A model generated the notes under the pieces. The model saw only the letters and a program-made list of their open reading frames with translations, did no database searches and was not told the DNA's origin. Below, one piece after another: positions 1 to 8,427 of a stretch of DNA of 64,000 bases. The stretch lies in assembly GCF_022668875.1 (NCBI RefSeq), contig NZ_JAKGCR010000015.1:24206-88205 (forward strand), in the 5' to 3' direction. The stretch's first letter is position 1. Each line of letters starts with the position of its first letter. Source of the stretch: Domibacillus sp. PGB-M46. GTDB lineage: Bacteria; Bacillota; Bacilli; Bacillales; Domibacillaceae. A program made the translations under genes and the position numbers.

Positions 1-1
1 A

Positions 2-832
2 AAACAGTACTTGCAAACGCCGGATAACCGTATTTACACAGTACAAATAACGAAAAAACCGCTCTTTTTTTCAGCAGGGCATAAGGAACTGCTTTGTGTA
101 GCGACGGATATTACCGAAATGGAGCAAAAGGAAGAATATATACGAAAAACAGAAAAGTTGAATATTGTCGGTCAGCTGGCCGCCGGCGTTGCTCATGAGA
201 TTCGCAATCCGCTCACTTCCTTAAAGGGATTTATTCAGCTGATTGATCAGGAATATTCCATTGATCCGAAATATACGAAGATTATGCTTGATGAGCTTGA
301 GCGTATTGAGTTCGTTTCGAGCGAGATGCTCGTTCTTGCTAAGCCTGAAGTCATCGTGAAACAAAGCATTACCTTGAGCCATTTAATGAGAGACGTTGTT
401 GACCTTTTAAATATGCAGGCTATCACCCAAAGCATCAATATTCAAATGGAGCCGTTTAAGGAAGAGGTTGAGCTTGAAGGAAATGCAAATCAGCTTAAGC
501 AGGTATTTATTAATGTGTTGAAAAATGCGGTGGAAGCCTCGCCGAAAAATAGTATCATTGCCATTGACCACGAGCAAATCTATAACAGGCTGGCCGTTTC
601 TATAACAGACCGGGGAATGGGCATGCCAAAAGAGCGGCTGGAAAAGCTCGGGGAACCTTTTTATACGAGTAAGGAAAAAGGCACGGGACTTGGACTGATG
701 GTCAGCATGAGAATTATAAAGGAGCACGGCGGCGATATGACATTCCAAAGCCGTGAAGGAAAAGGCACAAAGGTAACCGTTTGGCTGCCGATTAAAGCGG
801 GTGAGAAGGAAGAGAAAAGCGCAGGCGCCTGA
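2..832 (+). CDS. PAS-domain sensor histidine kinase, C-terminal part (sporulation-kinase-like)
   Basis: The frame is already open at base 2, so the gene starts upstream of the window; the first TTG, at base 11, is not a convincing start. The visible part begins with the end of a PAS/PAC fold (VATDITEMEQ), then a HisKA box HEIRNPLTSLKG with the phosphorylated His about 65 residues in. The HATPase domain follows: N box NVLKNAVEAS, G1 box DRGMGMP, F box PFYTSKEKG and G2 box TGLGL. Soluble PAS-HisKA-HATPase kinases of this type in Bacillus feed the Spo0 phosphorelay; that role is inferred from family only. A hairpin terminator follows at once. Confidence 0.9.
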   Translation, partial: KQYLQTPDNRIYTVQITKKPLFFSAGHKELLCVATDITEMEQKEEYIRKTEKLNIVGQLAAGVAHEIRNPLTSLKGFIQLIDQEYSIDPKYTKIMLDELERIEFVSSEMLVLAKPEVIVKQSITLSHLMRDVVDLLNMQAITQSINIQMEPFKEEVELEGNANQLKQVFINVLKNAVEASPKNSIIAIDHEQIYNRLAVSITDRGMGMPKERLEKLGEPFYTSKEKGTGLGLMVSMRIIKEHGGDMTFQSREGKGTKVTVWLPIKAGEKEEKSAGA

Positions 833-864
833 CTTTCGTCCGAAAAAAAAGAAACCGCCCAAAA

Positions 865-900
865 AGCATGCTTCCATAGAAAAGGAAGCATGCTATTTTT
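865..900. terminator. Bidirectional intrinsic terminator
   Basis: An 11-bp perfect stem (865-875 with 884-894) is followed by a T run on the plus strand and preceded by an A run, so it can end both the kinase gene and the convergent LOG-family gene. Confidence 0.8.
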
Positions 901-1483
901 AATAGATGGTTTTTTCTTTTTTATATGTTTTCACAGCCGGCGGTTCGTACGCATGAAACGAGCGGATCAGCTGTGCTGCCGAATCATGGACTAAGAGCAT
1001 GGAACGGTACTGATCCTGTAAAAATTGTTCAGTGGTCATATGATCAAAGAAGGAAACGAGCGGATCAAAATAATTCGCAGCATTCAACAGGCCGATCGGC
1101 TTTTGATGAAGGCCGATTTGCGCCCACGTAAACACTTCAAAAAACTCTTCCATCGTGCCGGCGCCGCCCGGCAGTACAATAAATGCATCAGCAAGCTCGG
1201 CCATTTTCGCTTTTCTTTCATGCATCGACTCCACAACATGCAGTTCGGTAAGCCGGGTATGGGCAATTTCCCGCTCCTTCAGCAAGGTTGGAATCACGCC
1301 GATTACTTCGCCGCCTTCCCGCAAAACCGTGTCGGCTACTGTCCCCATGAGGCCCGCGCTCGATCCGCCATAAACAAGGCTGATACCCCGCTTGGCTAGT
1401 TCTTTTCCGAGTGAAACAGCGCTGTCTGTATAGCTTATTGATGCGCCGCTTGCCGAACCGCAAAAAACTGCTATTCTCTTCAT
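899..1483 (-). CDS. LOG family protein (TIGR00730; cytokinin riboside monophosphate phosphoribohydrolase type)
   Basis: About 194 residues with a Rossmann-like start MKRIAVFCGSASG, the YGGSSAGLMG loop, and the family signature PGGAGTMEE followed by FFEVFTW. Family members cleave nucleoside 5'-monophosphates to base and ribose phosphate; in Bacillus the physiological role is unclear (YvdD type). A longer frame opens from a TTG at 1516, but its 11 extra residues are lysine-rich and unlike the family, and a GGGG-type ribosome site lies before the ATG at 1483, so the ATG is preferred. Monocistronic, convergent with the kinase. Confidence 0.85.
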   Translation of the reverse strand: MKRIAVFCGSASGASISYTDSAVSLGKELAKRGISLVYGGSSAGLMGTVADTVLREGGEVIGVIPTLLKEREIAHTRLTELHVVESMHERKAKMAELADAFIVLPGGAGTMEEFFEVFTWAQIGLHQKPIGLLNAANYFDPLVSFFDHMTTEQFLQDQYRSMLLVHDSAAQLIRSFHAYEPPAVKTYKKEKTIY

Positions 1484-1648
1484 CCACTTAGCCCCGTTTC
1501 TTTTCTTTTTCTTCAAGTATACTTTGTTTGTTAGGAAAACAGAACAGCAGAGTCCCGATCTTTACAGTAGATTTACATCGGCCATGTACAATCCTCTTTA
1601 TGTGACGTATAGTCAATAGAAGGACGTATTATGAAAGGGGATTGGGAG

Positions 1649-2137
1649 ATGAACGTAGTTATTACAAAACAAGTACATGCACCGCAGGACCTTGTGTTCA
1701 GCATGTGGACAGATGGAAACCATTTGCTGCACTGGTGGGGATCGCCGGGTGTGAAGCTTGATGTTGTATCGATTAACGTGAAGCCAGGCGGGCTGTTTCA
1801 CTACAAGCAGACACTGCCGGATGGACAAGTGGTGTACGGAAAATTTACATATCATAAAGTGGAATCACCGAACAAGCTTGCTTTTACCAGTTCATTTGCG
1901 GACGAACAAGGGGGGACGGTCCGTGCGCCATTCAATGAAAGCTGGCCGCTTGAAGTTTTAAATACGCTCAGTTTTTCGGAAGAAAACGGCGAGACGACGA
2001 TTGAGATAGAAGGACTGCCGTTTAATGCGACAGAAGAAGAAAGAGCGGTGTTTCAATCCGCCGAAGAAGCCATTAAAAAAGGGTTTTTCGGAACATTTGC
2101 ACAGCTTGAAGACTATATAGAAAATATCCGATCATAA
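1649..2137 (+). CDS. SRPBCC / AHSA1-like domain protein
   Basis: A 162-residue soluble protein with the features of the activator-of-Hsp90-ATPase-like (AHSA1) branch of the START/SRPBCC fold: VHAPQDLVFSMWTD at the start, the HWWGSPG motif, GGLFHY, and a C-terminal helix FFGTFAQLEDYIENI. These proteins bind hydrophobic ligands; no substrate can be read from the sequence. The start is the second ATG: AAAGGGG at 1634-1640 lies 8 bases before the ATG at 1649 but overlaps the codons following the ATG at 1631. Single-gene unit with its own terminator. Confidence 0.8.
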   Translation: MNVVITKQVHAPQDLVFSMWTDGNHLLHWWGSPGVKLDVVSINVKPGGLFHYKQTLPDGQVVYGKFTYHKVESPNKLAFTSSFADEQGGTVRAPFNESWPLEVLNTLSFSEENGETTIEIEGLPFNATEEERAVFQSAEEAIKKGFFGTFAQLEDYIENIRS

Positions 2138-2149
2138 AGAAACTTTTAT

Positions 2150-2200
2150 AAGGGACGATTCGTTTTTTGGATGAAAAAGACGATCGGTCCCTTTTTTATA
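2150..2200 (+). terminator. Intrinsic terminator
   Basis: A GGGAC/GTCCC-based stem with a small bulge is followed by a six-T run, just after the SRPBCC gene. Confidence 0.7.
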
Positions 2201-2253
2201 TGTTATTTCCACACTTTTCTATTAACCCGCAGGCGAAAATGTCTTTTTTCACA

Positions 2254-2279
2254 GTCTAACGCTTCTCTCCGCTGGGTAT
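2254..2279 (+). promoter_or_regulatory. Candidate SigB-type promoter
   Basis: GTCTAA at 2254-2259 and GGGTAT at 2274-2279 are 14 bases apart, close to the Bacillus general-stress consensus GTTTAA-N12-14-GGGTAT. It lies 41 bases before the metallopeptidase start. No good SigA promoter is evident in the same gap. Confidence 0.5.
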
Positions 2280-2320
2280 AACACTAGTACGATCAAGGTT
2301 TTTCTGGAGGAGGAAATACA

Positions 2321-3160
2321 GTGAAATGGCAGGGAAGAAGAGGCAGCTCAAACGTGGAAGACCGGCGGGGCATGGGCGGAAAAGCGGTGCTTGGCGGCGG
2401 GATTGGTGGAGTTGGCTTAATTATAGTGCTTATTTTTACGCTGCTTGGCGGTGATCCGTCTCAATTACTTGGCGGTATGTCGGGCACCAATACGGTTCCT
2501 TACGAAGAAACTGAACAAGATCAGGAGCTTGCCGAGTTTGTGTCTGTTGTGCTGGCTGATACAGAAGATGTATGGACCAAAGTATTTCAGGAAGAAGGCA
2601 TGGTATACGAAAAACCGGTTTTAGTCTTATATTCAGGCAGTGTAGACTCTGCCTGCGGAACCGCCACCTCAGCGGTCGGTCCTTTTTATTGTCCGGGTGA
2701 CCAGAAGCTCTACATCGATTTAAGTTTTTATCAAGAACTGCAAAGCAAGTTTCAAGCACCTGGAGACTTTGCAATGGCGTATGTGATCGCCCACGAAGTC
2801 GGGCACCACGTTCAAACACTGCTGGGCACCTCTCAAAAAGTACATGCTTTGCGGGAGCAGCTGAGCGAAGAAGAGTACAACAAATATTCGGTTAAGCTGG
2901 AACTGCAGGCCGACTACTATGCGGGCGTCTGGGCTCATCATGCCCAGGGAATGGATTTGCTTGAAGAAGGTGACGTAGAAGAAGCATTGACTGCGGCAAG
3001 CGCCGTCGGAGATGATACGATTCAAAAGCGTTCACAAGGATATGCTGTACCGGACAGCTTCACGCACGGTACGTCAGAGCAGCGGAAAAAATGGTTTTAC
3101 CGCGGTTTTCAATCCGGTAATTTAGAAAACGGAGACACATTCAACGCAAAGGATTTATAA
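2321..3160 (+). CDS. Neutral zinc metallopeptidase, YpfJ family
   Basis: 279 residues. The N-terminus has the family-typical basic start MKWQGRRGSSNVEDRRG, followed by a glycine-rich membrane segment (about residues 20-50). The zinc-binding HEVGHH motif (HExxH) sits in the middle, with a downstream ELQADYYAG helix that supplies the third ligand and a C-terminal RKKWFYRGFQSG block. Members are membrane-anchored predicted peptidases with no firm substrate. A GTG start is chosen because GGAGGAGG lies 7 bases upstream. A SigB-like promoter precedes it. Confidence 0.88.
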   Translation: MKWQGRRGSSNVEDRRGMGGKAVLGGGIGGVGLIIVLIFTLLGGDPSQLLGGMSGTNTVPYEETEQDQELAEFVSVVLADTEDVWTKVFQEEGMVYEKPVLVLYSGSVDSACGTATSAVGPFYCPGDQKLYIDLSFYQELQSKFQAPGDFAMAYVIAHEVGHHVQTLLGTSQKVHALREQLSEEEYNKYSVKLELQADYYAGVWAHHAQGMDLLEEGDVEEALTAASAVGDDTIQKRSQGYAVPDSFTHGTSEQRKKWFYRGFQSGNLENGDTFNAKDL

Positions 3161-3284
3161 AGGGCTTAGGCAAGGTTATGAATAACAGGCCGGATGATTC
3201 TGATGCATAGCCGGAAAAAGCTTTTACTGGCCCGGCAGCAGAATAACTTGGCTCATTATAAAAAATCCAGAAGAGGCACAATAA

Positions 3285-3325
3285 AAGAAGAGGTTTTAAC
3301 GGCCGTTGAAACCTCTTCTTTTTTC
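3285..3325 (+). terminator. Intrinsic terminator
   Basis: A GAAGAGGTTT/AAACCTCTTC stem is followed by a T run, 125 bases after the metallopeptidase gene. Confidence 0.8.
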
Positions 3326-3379
3326 TTTCGCTTAAAAAGTCGTATAATGGGTTGTACATGAAAAAAGCTGGAGGGAATC

Positions 3380-3700
3380 ATGATGGAAAAATTGCAATCA
3401 ATGGATCAATTTGAGCAGTTGAAAAAAGAAGAGCGCGTTGTTTTAATGTTTTCAGCGGACTGGTGCCCGGACTGCCGGGTCATTGAGCCGATCTTGCCGG
3501 GTATTGAAGCGGATTACCCGGAGTATCAGTTTATTTATGTAGACCGGGATGAGTTTATTGACTTGTGCGGTGAGCTGAATGTATTTGGTATTCCGAGCTT
3601 CGTCGCTTACCATAGCGGAGAAGAAGCGGGCCGATTTGTCAGCAAAGACCGGAAAACACAGGAAGAAATCGAAGCGTTCCTTAACAGTTTATCCGCTTGA
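3380..3700 (+). CDS. Thioredoxin-like protein
   Basis: 106 residues with a thioredoxin fold: ADWCPDCRVIEP carries a CPDC redox motif instead of the canonical CGPC, and GIPSFVAYHSGE contains the cis-proline loop. Small Bacillus thioredoxin-like proteins of this type are cytoplasmic disulfide reductases or electron carriers; the partner is unknown. The ribosome site GGAGGG precedes two adjacent ATG codons (3380 and 3383). Monocistronic, with a terminator at 3711-3740. Confidence 0.88.
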   Translation: MMEKLQSMDQFEQLKKEERVVLMFSADWCPDCRVIEPILPGIEADYPEYQFIYVDRDEFIDLCGELNVFGIPSFVAYHSGEEAGRFVSKDRKTQEEIEAFLNSLSA

Positions 3701-3710
3701 TTGTCTTATG

Positions 3711-3740
3711 CCGCTGCTCTGATTTGAGCAGTGGTTTTTT
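3711..3740 (+). terminator. Intrinsic terminator
   Basis: CCGCTGCTC pairs with GAGCAGTGG across a short loop and a six-T tail follows. Confidence 0.8.
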
Positions 3741-3865
3741 CGTGGGCGCAGCCCGGCGGTAAAAACGAAACGGCCTGCTGTTGAAGGAAGAAGCGGACAT
3801 AGTATAATGAAGTATACTGCTTCATGCACAGGATGATTATTTTGCAGAAATAGGTGAACGTGAAG

Positions 3866-4300
3866 ATGGAAAACGATCAAAAGGCGCCGCTGTTTAACGG
3901 GTGGCTCGCCTTGACTAGGATGCAGGCGGCTGTTGCTCAGGATCTGGAGGGGGCACTGCAGCAGGAGCACGGCCTTTCGCTAAATGAATGCTATGTACTG
4001 CTGTTTTTATCAGAAGCTCCTGAGAAAAAGTTAAAATTGTATCAGCTGCAGGAAATGGTCGGGTTAAGTCAAAGTGCGATGTCCCGCCTGGTAAACCGGC
4101 TGGAAGAAAAAAACTGCCAGGTTCTCAGGCGCCATAGCTGCGAGGATGACCGCCGTGCCATTTACGCTTCGCTTACAAAAGAAGGGGAAGAAAAGTTGAA
4201 AAAGGTATTAAATACTTTTTGCAAAACGCTTGAGTCCGCTTTTTCAAGCTCGGCTGTTCAAGAAAGTCTTCAGTCTGCATTTCGCCAGCTGAAAAGATAA
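3866..4300 (+). CDS. MarR family transcriptional regulator
   Basis: 144 residues with a winged helix: YQLQEMVGLSQSAMSRLVNRLEEK is the recognition region and CEDDRRAIYASLT the beta-wing (DDRR motif). The family binds small phenolic or oxidant signals and represses nearby genes. AGGTGA at 3852-3857 is 8 bases before the ATG at 3866, which is preferred over the in-frame GTG at 3854. The target could be the following NADPH dehydrogenase gene, but a terminator separates them. Confidence 0.88.
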   Translation: MENDQKAPLFNGWLALTRMQAAVAQDLEGALQQEHGLSLNECYVLLFLSEAPEKKLKLYQLQEMVGLSQSAMSRLVNRLEEKNCQVLRRHSCEDDRRAIYASLTKEGEEKLKKVLNTFCKTLESAFSSSAVQESLQSAFRQLKR

Positions 4301-4308
4301 CTGTGTTT

Positions 4309-4340
4309 AGAAAGCTTTCCATTTGGGGAAAGCTTTTTTG
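4309..4340 (+). terminator. Intrinsic terminator
   Basis: AGAAAGCTTTCC pairs with GGGAAAGCTTTTTT across five bases; T tail present. Confidence 0.75.
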
Positions 4341-4357
4341 TATGCAAGGCGCATTGT

Positions 4358-4386
4358 TTGACAGGTAAGTTTCAGTAAGAGATAAT
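4358..4386 (+). promoter_or_regulatory. SigA promoter of the NADPH dehydrogenase gene
   Basis: TTGACA (perfect -35) and GATAAT are separated by 17 bases, 50 bases before the start codon. Confidence 0.7.
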
Positions 4387-4436
4387 TTACATGCACGCGC
4401 ATACATATAAAATGTGAAGAAAAGGAGAAGAACAGC

Positions 4437-5468
4437 ATGGAGCATTTGTTTACACCTTACAAAATAAAGGGACTTGAATTAAAAAATCGTGTCGTGATGC
4501 CGCCAATGTGCCAATACTCGGTAGAGGCAAAAGACGGAATCGCAAATGACTGGCACTTTGTTCACTATGTCAGCCGGGCGGTTGGCGGAACAGGCTTTAT
4601 TATTATTGAAATGACCGACGTAGAGCCGGATGGCCGTATTACAGACTTTGACTTAGGTTTATGGTCAGACGAGCAAATTCCAGCCCTAAAAAGAATTATT
4701 GAGGCTGTTCACCAGCACGGGGCAAAAGTGGCGGTTCAAATCGCTCATGCCGGACGCAAAGCAGAAGATGCGGAGCAGCCGGTGGCACCATCTGCCATCG
4801 CTTTTGACGAGAAGTCTAAAACACCAAGAGCATTATCGACGGAAGAAGTAAAAGAGATGGTCGAAAAATTCCGGTCTGCTGTCCGCCGGGCAGTGGAAGC
4901 AGGAGTAGACGCCATTGAGCTTCATGGAGCGCATGGCTACTTGATTCACCAATTCCAGTCTCCTCTGACAAATAAACGGACAGATGAATACGGACAAGAG
5001 CTAACAAAGTTCGGAAAAGAAGTGATTGCTGCGGCTAAAAGCGAAATGCCGGAAGACATGCCGCTTATTATGCGTATTTCTGCAAGAGAGTATGTTGAAG
5101 GCGGCTATGGCATTGAGGAAAGCATTGCCTTTGCAAAAGAGTATAAAGCAGCAGGTGTTGACATGTTCCACATTAGCGCAGGCGGCGAAGGCCCAATTGC
5201 CGCAGCTGGACGGCCGGGCACGCATGCCGCTTATCAAGTACCACTGGCGCGGGCTATTAAAGAAGCGGTCGACGTACCCGTTATTGCAGTCGGGCGCCTG
5301 GATGAGCCTGTTTTGGCCAATGCGGTGATCGGCAACGAAGAAGCTGATCTTGTGGCGGTCGGACGCGGCATGCTGAGAAATCCAAACTGGACGCTTGAAG
5401 CAGGGATTCAATTAGGAAAAGAAGCAGGCATTCCTAAACAGTACCAAATGGGCTTCCCAAGAAAATAA
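4437..5468 (+). CDS. namA: NADPH dehydrogenase, old yellow enzyme family
   Basis: 343 residues, the usual length of YqjM/NamA. FMN barrel with the start LFTPYKIKGLELKNRVVMPPMCQYS, including the reactive cysteine of the YqjM class; QIAHAGRKA; the substrate-binding HGAHGYLIHQF; and the C-terminal phosphate-binding AVGRGMLRNP. It reduces activated double bonds, nitroesters and nitroaromatics with NADPH and is linked to detoxification and oxidative stress in Bacillus. AAGGAGAAG precedes the ATG. Single-gene unit with a consensus promoter and terminator. Confidence 0.94.
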   Translation: MEHLFTPYKIKGLELKNRVVMPPMCQYSVEAKDGIANDWHFVHYVSRAVGGTGFIIIEMTDVEPDGRITDFDLGLWSDEQIPALKRIIEAVHQHGAKVAVQIAHAGRKAEDAEQPVAPSAIAFDEKSKTPRALSTEEVKEMVEKFRSAVRRAVEAGVDAIELHGAHGYLIHQFQSPLTNKRTDEYGQELTKFGKEVIAAAKSEMPEDMPLIMRISAREYVEGGYGIEESIAFAKEYKAAGVDMFHISAGGEGPIAAAGRPGTHAAYQVPLARAIKEAVDVPVIAVGRLDEPVLANAVIGNEEADLVAVGRGMLRNPNWTLEAGIQLGKEAGIPKQYQMGFPRK

Positions 5469-5480
5469 AATAGCAGCAGG

Positions 5481-5515
5481 AGCGTTTGAACAAGTTTGTT
5501 CAGACGCTTTTTTTT
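5481..5515 (+). terminator. Intrinsic terminator
   Basis: AGCGTTTGAACA pairs with TGTTCAGACGCT and is followed by eight T. Confidence 0.8.
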
Positions 5516-5598
5516 GTAGGTAAATAATGAATGAATACTCATTTGGGTTTTTGTACAATAAAATAAAAACAAGATGTTAACAAGGAGAGTGAATAGAA

Positions 5599-6384
5599 AT
5601 GAAGTCTTTTTCTTTGATTCAAACAAAAGTGGAAAACAAGATCGCTTACATCATACTAAAAAACCCTCCTGTAAATGTTCTGAATGAAAGATTGCTGGAA
5701 GAGCTGGAGCAGTGTATCGAGGAGCTGAATCACAATCCGTCTGTCAGAGCCGGTATTTTAACAGGGGATGGTTCTTTCTTTGTGGCCGGGGCAGATATTA
5801 AAGAATTCACGTCTTTGTTTGGACAGGAAGAAGAAGCAAAAAAAGCTGCGCGGAAAGGCCAGGCATTATGCACAAAAATAGAGCATTCTGAAAAACCAAT
5901 CATTGCCGCGATTAATGGTGCCTGCCTGGGCGGGGGGCTGGAACTGGCGATGAGCTGTCATCTGCGGATTGCGGTGCATGAAGCAAAACTCGGGCTTCCC
6001 GAAACAAAGCTCGGCTTGATTCCAGGCTACGGGGGAACGCAGCGCCTCACCCGGTTAACGAATACGGCAACAGCGCTTGAACTCATTTTAACCGGACGGT
6101 TTATAGATGGACGGGAAGCAGAACGGATCGGTTTGGTGAACCGTTCTGTCGAGGCAGACCAGCTTTTGCAGGAAGCGTCCGCAACAGCGGAGCTCATTTC
6201 ACAGAAAAGCCGCTTGTCTGTAAAAGCAGCGATGCAGGCTGTATTCGCGGGTGCAGAGCTTCAACTTGGGCAAGGACTGGCGCTTGAAGCTGAACAATTC
6301 AGTGCGCTGTTTGCTTCACAAGACGTGCAGGAGGGCGTAACTGCTTTTATCGAAAAACGTCCAGCTGTATTTCGGGATCAATAA
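5599..6384 (+). CDS. Enoyl-CoA hydratase/isomerase family protein
   Basis: 261 residues of the crotonase fold. NPPVNVLNE marks the N-terminus, VAGADIKEF the first oxyanion-hole segment, GACLGGGLELAM the second with the first catalytic Glu, and KLGLPETKLGLIPGYGGTQRL the second catalytic Glu region. Both glutamates of a true hydratase are present. It hydrates trans-2-enoyl-CoA in fatty acid or branched-chain degradation; no other beta-oxidation gene is adjacent, so the pathway is open. AAGGAGAGTG is the ribosome site. Confidence 0.9.
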   Translation: MKSFSLIQTKVENKIAYIILKNPPVNVLNERLLEELEQCIEELNHNPSVRAGILTGDGSFFVAGADIKEFTSLFGQEEEAKKAARKGQALCTKIEHSEKPIIAAINGACLGGGLELAMSCHLRIAVHEAKLGLPETKLGLIPGYGGTQRLTRLTNTATALELILTGRFIDGREAERIGLVNRSVEADQLLQEASATAELISQKSRLSVKAAMQAVFAGAELQLGQGLALEAEQFSALFASQDVQEGVTAFIEKRPAVFRDQ

Positions 6385-6391
6385 ACCCTCT

Positions 6392-6421
6392 TTGTATGGA
6401 GCTCTACGTTTATTGTATAAT
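6392..6421 (+). promoter_or_regulatory. SigA promoter of yeeN-like gene
   Basis: TTGTAT and TATAAT (perfect -10) with an 18-base spacer, 36 bases before the GTG start. Confidence 0.6.
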
Positions 6422-6457
6422 AAACATAGATTGTAAAATGGAAAGCGAGTGTTCAGT

Positions 6458-7174
6458 GTGGGACGTAAATGGAATAACATTAAAGAAAAGAAAGCATCAA
6501 AAGATGCCAACACAAGCCGTATTTACGCCAAATTCGGCCGTGAAATCTATGTAGCAGCCAAGCAGGGCGAGCCGAATCCAGAAAGCAATCAGGCGCTTCG
6601 GATGGTGCTCGAGCGCGCGAAAACATACAGCGTGCCTAAAACGATTATAGACCGGGCGATCGAAAAAGCAAAAGGCGGAGCGGAAGAAAACTACGATGAG
6701 CTTCGCTACGAAGGATTTGGGCCAAGCGGCTCTATGGTGATCGTAGATGCTTTAACAAATAACGTGAACCGGACTGCTTCTGATGTGCGGGCTGCATTTG
6801 GGAAAAACGGCGGAAACATGGGTGTGAGCGGTTCGGTTGCTTACATGTTTGATGCAACAGCCGTGTTCGGCCTGGAAGGAAAAACAGCGGACGAAGTGCT
6901 GGAGTTGTTAATGGAAGCCGATATCGATGTACGGGATGTGCTTGAAGAAGAAGAGTCCGTGATTGTGTATGCAGAGCCGGATCAATTCCATGCTGTGCAG
7001 GAAGCGCTGAAAGCAGCGGGCGTAACAGAATTTACGGTTGCGGAGCTGACGATGCTTGCACAAAACGACGTGGCATTGTCAGAAGAAGACCAGGCACAAT
7101 TCGAAAAAATGATTGATGCTATCGAAGATTTAGAGGATGTACAGCAGGTATACCACAACGTTGATTTGGGATAA
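6458..7174 (+). CDS. yeeN: YebC/PmpR family transcriptional/translational regulator, YeeN type
   Basis: 238 residues. It begins [16 protein letters not shown] with [11 protein letters not shown], the form typical of Bacillus YeeN rather than Yrb[23 protein letters not shown] and [17 protein letters not shown] are family blocks. Recent work on YebC/YeeN proteins ties them to translation of proline-rich stretches, earlier work to DNA binding. The GTG at 6458 gives the conserved N-terminus; a GTG three codons upstream does not. Monocistronic. Confidence 0.93.
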   Translation: MGRKWNNIKEKKASKDANTSRIYAKFGREIYVAAKQGEPNPESNQALRMVLERAKTYSVPKTIIDRAIEKAKGGAEENYDELRYEGFGPSGSMVIVDALTNNVNRTASDVRAAFGKNGGNMGVSGSVAYMFDATAVFGLEGKTADEVLELLMEADIDVRDVLEEEESVIVYAEPDQFHAVQEALKAAGVTEFTVAELTMLAQNDVALSEEDQAQFEKMIDAIEDLEDVQQVYHNVDLG

Positions 7175-7182
7175 GAAGAAAA

Positions 7183-7212
7183 AAGCAGCGCTCTGGGAGC
7201 GGCTGCTTTTTC
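7183..7212 (+). terminator. Intrinsic terminator
   Basis: AGCAGCGCTC/GAGCGGCTGCT hairpin with T tail after yeeN. Confidence 0.8.
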
Positions 7213-7307
7213 TTTTGTCCAAAACGCTTTAGTAAGATAAACTGGATTATTTTAGGGTGTGACTGCTATGATAAAAGTAGAATAAGAAGCAAAAGTGAGG
7301 GTGCATC

Positions 7308-7937
7308 ATGTTTGATTTTTCGACGCTGCTGACGTTTACGGCGGTTGTGATCGGCTTGTTTTTGGTTCCCGGTCCGGCTGTTTTACTAACGGCAGCACGA
7401 ACGGTTCAAAACGGACGGAAAGCCGGCGTTATTACCGGCCTGGGTCTTGCAACGGGTGATTTAATTCATACTATTTTTGCGGCTGTCGGCCTGTCGGCTA
7501 TTTTAATGACATCTGCTTTCGCATTTAATATGGTGAAATGGGCTGGTGCCTTTTATTTATTTTATATGGGCATCCGCGCTGTTTTTGCTAAGGCCTCTCA
7601 CACGGAAATGGCCAAGGCATCGGCAGCTTCAGCCGGGCGCATTTATAGACAAGCGATTCTGGCAGAGGTACTGAATCCGAAAACAGCGCTGTTTTTTCTG
7701 GCTTTTCTGCCGCAGTTTGTGGATCCGGCGCGCGGTGCGTCTATTTTTCAATTTATGACACTCGGTCTCATTTTCGTGCTGCTCGGCGTGATATATACGA
7801 CGCTGATTGCGCTGGCTATCGAACCGATCAGCGAGCGGGTAAAGCGCATTTCGTGGCTGAACCGGGGCGGCGGTAATAAAGTGATCGGTGCGATTTATAT
7901 CGGCCTTGGCGTTAAAATAGTACTTCAAGGGCGTTAA
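7308..7937 (+). CDS. LysE/RhtB family translocator
   Basis: 209 residues and about six membrane segments. FLVPGPAVLLTAARTVQNGRKAG is the family N-terminal signature (VPGP), then GLGLATGDLIHT, LFYMGIRA and LNPKTALFFLAFLPQFVD. The family exports amino acids such as lysine, threonine or homoserine lactones; the substrate cannot be told. GTGAGGG lies before the ATG. Monocistronic. Confidence 0.9.
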   Translation: MFDFSTLLTFTAVVIGLFLVPGPAVLLTAARTVQNGRKAGVITGLGLATGDLIHTIFAAVGLSAILMTSAFAFNMVKWAGAFYLFYMGIRAVFAKASHTEMAKASAASAGRIYRQAILAEVLNPKTALFFLAFLPQFVDPARGASIFQFMTLGLIFVLLGVIYTTLIALAIEPISERVKRISWLNRGGGNKVIGAIYIGLGVKIVLQGR

Positions 7938-7939
7938 AA

Positions 7940-7970
7940 AACAGCCTCTGGCAGGAGAGGCTGTTTTTTA
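7940..7970. terminator. Intrinsic terminator
   Basis: ACAGCCTCT/AGAGGCTGT hairpin with A run before and T run after; can serve the LysE-type gene and the convergent small gene. Confidence 0.75.
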
Positions 7971-8267
7971 TTAAGCGTGTTTCCATGTTGTAGATTGTCC
8001 GGATTTGGGGCAGGATGGGAAAGTATCGCCTTGTGCAAGCTCAACTTCGTCTTTGTCTTCATCTGCATACGTACCGGCTTCTGTCACGCGGTCGCCGGTA
8101 TTGTGTATATGATCTTCATGGCGCCAGGTGGTCGGTGCATTTATATTCGGGCAGACCGGAAATTGTTCCCCTTCCTTTAATTCTTCCCTTTTGCCGGCGG
8201 CACAAATGTAAGTGCCGGTTTCTTGAACGGGTTCATCTGTGTGGTGAAGATCTTTTATTGTGCTCAT
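7971..8267 (-). CDS. Small acidic protein with two degenerate zinc-ribbon-like repeats
   Basis: 98 residues with an internal duplication: residues about 17-50 and 63-97 both follow the plan (T/A)GTY...ELxxGxxFPxCP...TTWxH. This resembles the Bacillus zinc-ribbon-like module in which CxxC pairs flank an ELKEGDxFPxCP core. Here only one or two cysteines per repeat remain, so metal binding is doubtful. GAAAGGAC is the ribosome site. Function unknown. Confidence 0.75.
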   Translation of the reverse strand: MSTIKDLHHTDEPVQETGTYICAAGKREELKEGEQFPVCPNINAPTTWRHEDHIHNTGDRVTEAGTYADEDKDEVELAQGDTFPSCPKSGQSTTWKHA

Positions 8268-8427
8268 CGGAAAAGTCCTTTCTTTTTTCGGCTTAAAAGA
8301 GCTTTTGTGTAGTAGAATAGCCGGGAATACGGAACTTCAAACATTTTCTAAAAAAAAGAAGGCTTTAGAAAGGGGCAGGCGGGGAAAGGAAAGGAATAAG
8401 CATTCTTTAAAAAGGAGGATTCTCTCA

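Noticed and set aside
407..877. 156-codon frame antisense to the histidine kinase
   Set aside because: Shadow of the kinase gene; no ribosome site, Phe- and Cys-rich translation.
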